Source: Anaerolineaceae bacterium
GTDB lineage: Bacteria > Chloroflexota > Anaerolineae > Anaerolineales > Villigracilaceae
Direction: 5' to 3'
NCBI GenBank assembly: GCA_003598975.1
Contig: QZIJ01000016.1
Span: 1-33,534 of the forward strand
Length of the DNA stretch: 33,534 nt
The notes under the pieces are model-generated. The model saw nothing but the letters and a program-made list of their open reading frames with translations, was not told where the DNA came from and did no database searches. Shown here one piece after another: positions 6,970 to 15,000 of the stretch. Every line of letters begins with the position of its first letter. Position 1 is the first letter of the stretch. The translations under genes were made by a program, and so were the position numbers.

Positions 6970-7611
6970 TTACGATTGGCGACGGTGGATGATCAGCAAA
7001 ATTCCAGATTCGATTTCAATGTGCGCGAGATCGCCCGTCATCTCGTTGCTGATGCCGCGCGTCTTGTGCGGGACTAACGTTTCATTGGACAGCGGCCAGC
7101 GCAGGCCCTCGGTGCAAACGCCGCGGACTTCCCCACCCCAGGGAATCAACGAGACGAGGTCGCCGCGTCTCCCCTGGACCTCGGAGCGGGCGCGGCAAAA
7201 GGAGGCGGATTCCACACCGTCATCCAGTTTAAGGTCGAAGGTTGAAAGTCGAAAGTTGGTGAGCAGGGACAAGTTGCCGAGGGTCTGGTCGAGACGTCCA
7301 CCCAGCGCGGCGAGGATGACGATTTCGCGGCAGCCGTGTTCGATGGCGTAGTCCAGTGCGAGTTCAAGGTCGGTTTCGTTTTTGTCACGCGGAAATTCCG
7401 CCATCTCGATTCCATCATCTTTCATCTTTCTTCTTTCTTCTACTGAAATCGAATCGAGATCGCCAATGACGACCGATGGCGTCAGTCCCAACGCAAGGGC
7501 GTGACGCGTACCCCCGTCCGCGCAGATGATGAAGTCGTCGGAGCGGAGGAGTTGGCGGGCGGCGTCGAGGTCGGGAAGAGTCCCGTTGGCGAAGATCAGA
7601 CAGCGTGACAT
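6970..7611 (-). CDS. Thiamine pyrophosphokinase
   Basis: This 213-residue cytoplasmic enzyme transfers pyrophosphate from ATP to thiamine, giving TPP. Family motifs are CADGGTRHAL (30-39), VIGDLDSIS (48-56), FPRDKNETDLELAL (73-86), which carries metal and ATP ligands, and ALGGRLDQTLGN (102-113). The ATG at 7611 is preferred over the TTG one codon upstream, because that codon falls in the terminator U-tract and only the ATG leaves a GAGG ribosome-binding site at about 11 nt. Two heptamer tracts (7416-7443, residues about 57-66; 7231-7258, residues about 118-127) lie in loops outside the catalytic motifs. It is the first gene after the TPP riboswitch, so its product feeds back on its own expression. 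Confidence 0.92.
   Translation of the reverse strand: MSRCLIFANGTLPDLDAARQLLRSDDFIICADGGTRHALALGLTPSVVIGDLDSISVEERRKMKDDGIEMAEFPRDKNETDLELALDYAIEHGCREIVILAALGGRLDQTLGNLSLLTNFRLSTFDLKLDDGVESASFCRARSEVQGRRGDLVSLIPWGGEVRGVCTEGLRWPLSNETLVPHKTRGISNEMTGDLAHIEIESGILLIIHRRQS
7231..7258. repeat. Heptamer tract in thiamine pyrophosphokinase gene (distal)
   Basis: Units AAGGTCG, AAGGTTG, AAAGTCG and AAAGTTG occur at exact 7-nt spacing. They encode a variable loop (about residues 118-127) between the GGRLDQT motif and the C-terminal beta-sandwich. Confidence 0.75.
7416..7443. repeat. Heptamer tract in thiamine pyrophosphokinase gene (proximal)
   Basis: Units CATCTTT, CATCTTT, CTTCTTT and CTTCTAC occur at 7-nt spacing. 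They encode a charged loop (about residues 57-66) right after the GDLDS motif. Confidence 0.7.
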
Positions 7612-7612
7612 C

Positions 7613-7640
7613 AAAAAACCATCCTCAGCGGAGGATGGTT
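7613..7640 (-). terminator. Riboswitch-controlled terminator abutting the kinase start codon
   Basis: On the minus strand a 10-bp stem (7631-7640 with 7617-7626) around a 4-nt loop is followed directly by a U-tract (7613-7618) and then the ATG at 7611. The only Shine-Dalgarno candidate (GAGG) is in the 3' arm of this stem, so the same hairpin would both stop transcription and hide the ribosome-binding site. Confidence 0.88.
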
Positions 7641-7648
7641 GGCGAGAC

Positions 7649-7733
7649 GAGGTTCCCTCCGCTGGTATTAACCAGATCAGGTGTTGCGGGTCGAGCGATC
7701 ACGCTCCTCTCAGCCTGTGAGCCAGGCTCCCCG
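7649..7733 (-). promoter_or_regulatory. TPP riboswitch (THI element)
   Basis: Read on the minus strand, this segment contains the conserved THI-box elements in order: GGGGAGCC, GGCTGAGAGGA, GACCC, ACCTGATCTGGTTAATACCAG and CGGAGGGAA. The CTGAGA and ACCTGATC sequences form the two TPP-sensing arms (pyrimidine and pyrophosphate pockets) in known structures. It lies between the operon promoter and a terminator that abuts the start of the pyrophosphokinase gene. Binding of TPP is expected to favour the terminator and shut off thiamine uptake and activation. Confidence 0.97.
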
Positions 7734-7785
7734 TTCAATTGTGCTGAAGGTTCAATATTGAACGTTGAAGGTCTGTTGCGAGTGT

Positions 7786-7814
7786 ATTGTACCCTGCAAC
7801 CTTCCAACTTTCAA
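7786..7814 (-). promoter_or_regulatory. Promoter of the thiamine operon
   Basis: Minus strand: -35 TTGAAA (7809-7814), 17-bp spacer, -10 TACAAT (7786-7791). Each hexamer matches the sigma-70 consensus at 5 of 6 positions. The predicted start is near 7779, about 45 nt before the riboswitch. The -35 box is part of a heptamer repeat tract. Confidence 0.65.
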
Positions 7815-7826
7815 CCTGCAACATTT
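7798..7826. repeat. Heptamer tract overlapping the thiamine operon promoter
   Basis: Units AACCTTCC, AACTTTC, AACCTGC and AACATTT lie next to each other (7 or 8 nt each) just after the hydrolase gene. A related palindromic stretch, GTTCAATATTGAAC, lies nearby at about 7750-7763 in the leader. Confidence 0.6.
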
Positions 7827-8613
7827 AGCGTACTCTGCGTTTCCACTCCTCTTTGAGTTGCAGTTCCTGCGGACTGACGCCCGAGTCGAGGGCGAGGAAG
7901 TCGATCAGCAGGCGGTTGAATTTCTGGGTTTCATCCATCATGGGGAAATGGCCCGAGCCGTCGAAAATGACGTTGTGCATCATATGCGAAATCGCGGATT
8001 GTTTCTCGGTGGATGGAGGAGGAATGGCAGGATCGTTCTGTCCATAGACAAAGAGGCAGGGCAGGTTGGTCTGACGTGCCGCGCCAAAAAAATTGTTGGC
8101 CTGAAGCGAATCCATTGAGACGGTAATCGCCAATGGATCGGTCTTGCCCGCGTCGGAGAGTGCGGCCACCAATTCGGGCGCGCGGCTGGAGAGCCAATCC
8201 ACCAGTTCTACAGGCTGGGCCGTCCACAGTCTGGTGTGAACAGATTCGTAATCCATCGGGCAGTTGACAGCCATCATGCGATCCACGCTTTTGGGCCAGC
8301 GCCTGGCAAAATTAAGAGCCACCAGCCCGCCCAGCCCATGTCCAACGATGGCGATCTTGCCAATACCCATTTTGTCCATGAAGGCGCTGAGCATGTCTGC
8401 CTGGTGATCCAGATGGTATGCCTGCTGGTTATGGGCGGTCTCGCCAAACCCCCACAAGTCGAGCGCGTAGGCGCGATAGGAGGTGGAAGTCACCTGCATG
8501 GATGGAATCCAGTACTTCCAGGAGCCCACCCATCCGTGCAGGAAGAAGACCGGGCGTCCCTTGCCCAGCACCTCGTAGTGGACGATCGCGTTATCGAGAA
8601 AAACGACGCTCAT
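7825..8613 (-). CDS. Alpha/beta hydrolase homologue lacking the nucleophile serine
   Basis: This 262-residue alpha/beta-hydrolase-fold protein has the oxyanion-side HGWVGSW motif (26-32) and retains the expected acid (Asp194 in YGQNDP) and histidine (His222 in GSGHFP). The nucleophile elbow reads GHGLGG (91-96), with Gly at position 93 instead of Ser. The N-terminal 96 residues align without gaps to the hydrolase at 20433-21266, which has GHSMGG with Ser93, so the two are paralogues. It may be a non-catalytic binding protein or use an unusual mechanism. It is the last minus-strand gene of the large block, 84 nt after the receiver gene, with a hairpin between. No clear ribosome-binding site is seen. 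Confidence 0.85.
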   Translation of the reverse strand: MSVVFLDNAIVHYEVLGKGRPVFFLHGWVGSWKYWIPSMQVTSTSYRAYALDLWGFGETAHNQQAYHLDHQADMLSAFMDKMGIGKIAIVGHGLGGLVALNFARRWPKSVDRMMAVNCPMDYESVHTRLWTAQPVELVDWLSSRAPELVAALSDAGKTDPLAITVSMDSLQANNFFGAARQTNLPCLFVYGQNDPAIPPPSTEKQSAISHMMHNVIFDGSGHFPMMDETQKFNRLLIDFLALDSGVSPQELQLKEEWKRRVR

Positions 8614-8654
8614 TGGGAGTTTGATGGCTTTCTGCTCGCGAGATTTACATAGTA

Positions 8655-8691
8655 CGTGTTGCGTATTACGTAATCAGGTTACGCAACACGC
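8655..8691. repeat. Inverted heptamer hairpin between hydrolase and receiver genes
   Basis: An 11-bp inverted repeat (CGTGTTGCGTA at 8655-8665 with its complement at 8680-8690) is built from 7-nt units TGTTGCG, TATTACG, TAATCAG, GTTACGC and AACACGC. There is no U-tract, so it is a weak terminator candidate at best. Confidence 0.65.
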
Positions 8692-8697
8692 CGCAAT

Positions 8698-9072
8698 CTA
8701 CTTTCCAAATTTTGCCAGAATGGCCTTCACGCGCTCCGTCAGTTGATCGGGAGCAAAGGGCTTGAGCAGGTATTCCTCCGCGCCTACCTCCAACCCGGTC
8801 TGGATTTCGCTTTCCTGTCCCTTGGCAGAGAGGAAAACAATAGGAATGTCCTTCAGCCTCGGTTCAGCCTTAATGATGCGACAGGCGTCGTAACCGGTCA
8901 TGCGCGGCATACGCACATCCATGAGAATCAAATCTGGATTCTCTTTGGGCGCCAATTGCACGGCCTCCTCGCCATTGGAAGCGGCCACCACTTCATGCCC
9001 GGCAAAGCGCAGGGTAAATGCCACCAAGTCTCGAATATCCCGTTCGTCTTCAGCGATTAGTATTTTTGCCAT
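8698..9072 (-). CDS. Single-domain response regulator (CheY-like receiver)
   Basis: This 124-residue protein is a receiver domain only. The acidic pocket is AEDE (7-10), the phospho-acceptor is Asp52 in LILMDVRMP, and the conserved lysine is Lys104 in YLLKPF. The start at 9072 is chosen because MAKILIAEDE matches the usual beginning of receivers and has a GAGG ribosome-binding site; a start 8 codons upstream would add unrelated residues. The gene overlaps the 3' end of the giant kinase gene by 23 nt, so the pair is co-translated and this receiver is its most likely phosphorylation partner. It has no output domain, so it presumably acts by binding another protein. Confidence 0.93.
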   Translation of the reverse strand: MAKILIAEDERDIRDLVAFTLRFAGHEVVAASNGEEAVQLAPKENPDLILMDVRMPRMTGYDACRIIKAEPRLKDIPIVFLSAKGQESEIQTGLEVGAEEYLLKPFAPDQLTERVKAILAKFGK

Positions 9073-12000
9073 TCTTGCCTCGCCCAGATGGGCCAATATG
9101 ATGTGCAGGGAGTGTAAAGGAGAAGGTACTGCCTTCGCCCGGTATGCCTTTGCTGGTCATCCAGATGCGTCCGTGGTGCATCTCGACCAACTGTTTGACA
9201 ATCGGCAATCCCAAGCCGGTACCGGGGGTTGCAAGCACAAGCGGATGCTCGCCGCGGTAGAACCGCTCGAAAACGCGTTCCTGGTCTTCGGGAGAGACAC
9301 CCACGCCAGTGTCCGTCACATCCACCCGGACTTCACCATTCTCGGAATGCAGGCGCACTTGAATCTGTCCATCCACCGGCGTGTAGTGATAGGCATTGTC
9401 CACCAGATTGTCGAGAATCTGGCGTACCCGCTCTGAATCGCCGAAAACGCGCGGCAATTCCTTGGGCGCTTCCAGCGAAATGGCCATGGGTTTGTTCTCT
9501 TCCTGCGAACGGCGGAGAATGTCGGCCAGCACATCCTCGGCAACTTCGCGCAGGTCGAGGGGTTGTGGGGCAAGCGTCACCCGTCCCGCCTCGATGCGGG
9601 AGATGTCCAGCAGGTCGTTCACCAAGATGTTGAGCCGCTCAGTATTGTTCTTGATGATCTGCAGGAAATGCGACTGATTCTCGTTCAATGCACCCGCCGC
9701 GCCCAAAAGCAGGATGTCGGCGTAGCCGCGAATAGATGTCATCGGGGTGCGAAGTTCGTGACTGACAGTCGCGACAAACTCGGACTTGAGGCGGTCCACT
9801 TCGACCTCGTGCGTGATGTCACGGAAGATGGACACCGTGCCGAGGAAGTCGTTCTGCAACATGACGGGTGCGAGATGCACGAGAACAATGCGCTTGTTAT
9901 CCAGCTCGATTTGTTCGGCATAAGAATCACCCGCCTGATAGGAAGCAGAATTTTCCGACCAGCCGCGGATGGTTTGCATCCAGGCGGCCGCGGCCTTGCC
10001 AAACAGCCCGCCAAAGGTATCCAACGATTGGCCGAGGATGTGGCTGGATGGCAGGTCGAGAATATGTTCTGCAGAGTTGTTAATAAACGTGACCCTGTTG
10101 TCGAAACCGGTCACCAAAACGCCATCCGCCACGGCTTCCAGGATGGCCTGTGAACGGCTCGCCTCTTCCTGTTGCTTGCGGAGCATTGTGCCAAGGCGTT
10201 CGGCCTGGTCACGAATGAGTTCATAAAGGTGGGCATTGTTGATGGCAACCGCCACCTGTCCGGCGATGGCTTGCACGAGATTGAGAATTTCGGGACTGAA
10301 GTGCGCTACCTTGCGATGGAAGACCATCAACACGCCGATCACATCCTCGCCCACCAACATGGGCGCGACAATGCCAGACCGATGTTCGCGCGAACCGGCC
10401 GAAACGCGCACCCAACGCGGATCCTGATGCAGGTCTTCGATGAGGACCGCCTGGCGATTTTCCAAAACCCAGCCGGCCAATCCCTCGCCCACGCGCAGAG
10501 TGACGGCCTTGCTTTCCTCCACGGCCTGGCGCGTGAGGTAACCATACCCCGCGCGATAATGAAGCAAATTGTCATCGGGTTGCAACAGCATGATCGTCCC
10601 CTGCTCCGCGCCGATGGCCTCGTTCAAAAGCGCCAGGGTGCGATTCAGGGCGCGATCCAGGTCGAGGCTGGAGGAAACCTCGGTGAGGATGCGCAGGAGG
10701 GTTTCCGTGTTCTGCTGTTCGCGTTGTAATTGGGCAGTGCGTTCCACCACGCGTTGCTCAAGTTCCTCGGCCAGACGCTGGGTCTCGGCAAACAACCGTC
10801 CATTCTGGATGGCAACGATGGCCTGGTTTGCCAAAGTGCTGAGAATCTGCAAATCATCCTGATTGTATACATTCGCCTGGTAGCTCTGCGCGGACAACAC
10901 GCCGATGGTCTCGCCACCCAGCGTCATGGGAACAGCCAGAATGGAGGAGGGCGTGCCCTGCTCCCCATAAGTGACGCCTCCCAATTCGTCCACCTGCTCC
11001 ATGCCGTGGATAAGCAATGGCTCCCCACTTGCAATGATATGTCCGCTCAAGCCTGCACCAAGCGGCAGGCGCTGATTGGGAGAGCGCTGGTCGCCATCAA
11101 TGAGATAGACACCATTAACTTCCTGATTCTCTTTATCGAGCAGGGCAATCGCAAATGCTTCCACAGGCATCAATCGCTGAACGGCCTTGTGAATAAAAAC
11201 GTAAATTTCCTCCGGGTCAAGGCTGGAATTGATCTCGCTACTGACCTGATTAAGAATGGCGAAACGCTCGGCCGTTCGAACTGTGGACTGATATAGACGG
11301 GTATTTTCAAGGGAAATAGATGTCTGATTACCGATTGTGCGCGCCAATTCGATTTCGTTCAGGCCAAAACGTGTATCTTCGCCGCCGTGGACGAGTACCA
11401 ACATACGGGTTTCCGCCGTTCCCACAGGCAAAATGAGCAATCCGCGTGTGTCGCTCCCCAGAAAGTCACGGAGCGGCAGGGTCTCAGTGTCAATGCGCAC
11501 ATCCTCTGTGGTGTAAACTCCCTGCGACTCGAGCAGACGGGTGAAGAGCGGCGCATCGGGAACAGACCTCGACAATGCACGGCGGGAATGCGGCAGGACG
11601 CTCTTTAATGCCCCTTTTCCACGTTCAAAAGCGACAACGGAAACGCGTAACGCGCCAAGGGCTGTCAACAACTCTTGCGCGGATAGTTCCACAATCTGCT
11701 CCGAATCGAGCAAGCCGCCCAGTGCGGAGGAGAAGCGATTGAGCAGGGCCAGGCGCTGGGAGCGTTGATCCAGTTCGGCGGCGCGGTTCAGGCTGTCTTC
11801 AAACAGGCGGGCATTTTCCAACGCCACCGCCGCCTGGCTGGCGAAGGTAGTGGCTACCTGGATATTTTCACTCGTATAAAAATTGGCCTGTGATTTTTCG
11901 AGCGCGATCAGTCCGATCACTTCGCCCTTTGCCATCAGGGGGATGCCCATCCACGAAAGGCGCGGCGCTTCGAGCGGCGGGAAACGCGGATCCTCGCGCA

Positions 12001-15000
12001 CGTCGCCCACAACGAGAGGCTGGCCGGCGCGGATCATCTGCTTGAACAGGGCGCTGTCGGTCAGTTGAACTTTCAGGCCAAGCAATTGCTCCGGGTCCGG
12101 GAATCCGCGGGAGGCGTGGACTGTCAGCTGTTCCTTCTCGCGCATCCACAAGGTGGCGGTATCATACGGCAGAACCGGTGACAACTGATCCAGCAGTGAC
12201 GCGATCAAGTCGCGGCGTTGCAGGCTGGAGGTGATGGTGGCGGCCACATCTGTGAGGGCCTGCAATTGCCCGGCGCGTTCCTCCGTGGCCTGCATCAGGC
12301 GGACGTTTTCAAGCGAGAGTGCCACTTGTTGCGAAAGCGAGATCAACAGGGTCTCATCCACAGGCTTGAAAGCCGCGGGGGTATTGAAGTTATCCAGCAC
12401 CAGCACGCCCAAATTATGCTCGCCCGCAAGAATGGGAACCAGCAGGCTGGAAACCGGCAGGCGGCCGCCGGTAACACGGCGATAGAGCATCAACCCATCC
12501 GTGTTCAATGGGTAATCGCGGGTCAGGTTGAACTCATCCACGCGACGCGGCTTTCCACTGGCAAAAACCACGCCGGGCAGGGCCTCGCCGGCCGCGAAGG
12601 AAATTTCCTTCATGCCTTCGTTGTCAGCATAACCCGAAACGGCGCGCGGCACCAATCGCAGAGACTGGGCATCCCACAACAACACCGACCCGGCATGGGC
12701 GGCGGAGATGACGCGGCGGGCACTGTCCAGAAGGGCGCGCACAATATGATCGGGATTCAGGCCGCTCAACTGGCGGCTGAAGTCGAGCAGGAGATCCACT
12801 TCCTGCAGGCGGCGGCGTGTCTCGCCGAGCAGGGAAATATTCTGCAAAACCACACCCGTCTGGCGGGCGATCTGGTAATACACTTGGCGATCCTCATCGG
12901 TGAGCCCGGCCATGGCTTCCGGCGAGACCGCCAGCACCCCAGCCTCCACGCGATTTTCGATCTTGATGGGCAGGCATACGACGCCCTTGGCACGCAGGCC
13001 GGAAAGAAGGGCGGACTCGCGCCATTCATCGTTTTCTTCGAGATTGGGGATGATGATCGACTCGCCCGTTTGCAAGATGGTGCGCAGAGGATTCCGTTGC
13101 CCAAATAACGCTTCAGGGTTGACAGACTTCGGCACGCTTCCCAGAACCTGGAGCAGGCGCGGCCCATCCGGCGATTCCTCGGCGATCAGCGCCACCGACA
13201 TGCTCAATTGGGTGAGCATCTCGCGGCCAAGCGCCAGAAGCGCGGACGGCGCGTCGATTTGACTGCTGACTTTTTCGGTGATGGCCAGTCCCGCGCGAAT
13301 ACGCTGGACGCGGCGATCCAGGTCGTGAATGGAGATGGTTTGGTCGAGATCCTTGCGCAGAAGCGTGGGGAGATCGTTCTGGGTGACGGAAAGCAGTCGT
13401 TGCTGGCGTTGCAGGCCGGAGGTCAGGGAATCGATGCGGTTCTTCAATTCCTGCGTGCGGCGTTGGGTGAAAATGACCAGTTCGGCCTGCGCGGCAAAGA
13501 CTTCCAGTGTTTCCAGCGTGGCGCGGTCGGGGCGCAGATTGTTGCGCGGCGCGTCCACGCTCAACAGGCCGAGCGGCTGTCCCTGCGGGTCTTCGAGCGG
13601 AAGGAGCAGGAAGTCCTCCGGGTCCCAGGCATTTTCGATCCTGCCCTGATCGGCGGCATGAAGCAAAATGACAGTATGCGCGTCTGCGGGAATCACGGGC
13701 GTCTTGTCGGCGGGGATCAAATAGGAACGCCCGATCTTGAATTCGGGACGGAGTAATTGTTGAATGCTTTGAAGCGGTTGTTTGCGAGAAAGCAATTCCT
13801 GCAGGGTCTCATCCGGCAGGCCCACGCCAGCCATGCGCCGAAGCAACCCGCTTTCAAGTTCGTACATGCTCAGCAGTGCAACCTGGAATGGGGTGGCCTG
13901 CTGGATGGCTGACGCGATGGCAAGCAATGATTTTTCGAGCGGGTATTCAAAATTCGTGGTGGAAGAAATCTCCGCCAGGCGCGTCAGGGCTGTAGCGCGG
14001 TTTTTCAATTGCTCCGCGGCCTGGGTCTGTTCCTGGAAACGACGCGCATTACCTAACGCGATGGCGGCCTGTAATGCCAGGGTCTGCAAGGTATCGAATG
14101 CGGACTGGTCAAAAGCATTCGGGGCGGGTGAATGCAGGTTGATAATGCCAAGAATCCTGCTTTGGTGCACGATCGGTACGACCAGCGCCGAACGGACATC
14201 CTCATGAGGCGGGCGGAGCAGGTCCGATTCGAAATCGGGAAAAACGAGCGGTTCGCGCCGAACGAGGGCTTGACGCGTCAGCGAGGTGAGCGGCTCCTCG
14301 ACCGGGCAACCCAGCCGATACGTTACGCGCGGCTCGAGCGGATCGGAATCGGGGTCGAAAAGCAGGATGGTGCCGCAGTCGGCGCGCGCCATCCGCAGGC
14401 TCTGTTCGTGGATCACCTCAAGCAGGCGGGAGGGGTCCATGGAAGCGTTGAGTTCGCGGGCCACGTGGGTGATGGCGGTCAATTGCTCGACGCGGCGGCG
14501 CAAAGTTTCGTCAGTCTGGTTGAGAAGGGCGGCACCTTCCACGGCCGCGGCCAGCAGGCCGGCCGCGGTGGAAAGCATCTGCATATCATTGGAATTGAAG
14601 AAGTCCGCCACGCGACTGCCGATCATCAATTCGCCCAGACTGCGTTCACGCGCCAGCAACGGGACAAGGATAACTGATTCCACGCGGACCAAATCGAGGA
14701 TGCGGCGATAGACGGGGGAAACGCGTTCATCCACGCTCAAGCGTCCCGAGAGGAAGGAACGCTGAGAACCAGAGACCGTGGCGAGACGCAATTCACGTTC
14801 GCTGGCCTGCATTCGCTCCAGGGAGCGGACTGTCTCGGGCGGAACGCCCCACACAGAGTCGAGGTGGGCGCGCAGTTCGTGGGTTTGCTCGTCCAGCAGA
14901 TAAATGGCGGCAACATCCGCACGCAGGAGTTGGGTCAGGTCCGTCACGGAAAATTGCAGGATTTCATCGAGCGTGGCGGAGGAAGCCACCAGGCTGGCGA

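Noticed and set aside
3012-7611. Ferric-iron ABC importer
   Set aside because: The ATPase and fused permease alone would fit, but the binding protein has ThiB/TbpA features and the operon contains thiamine pyrophosphokinase and a TPP riboswitch.
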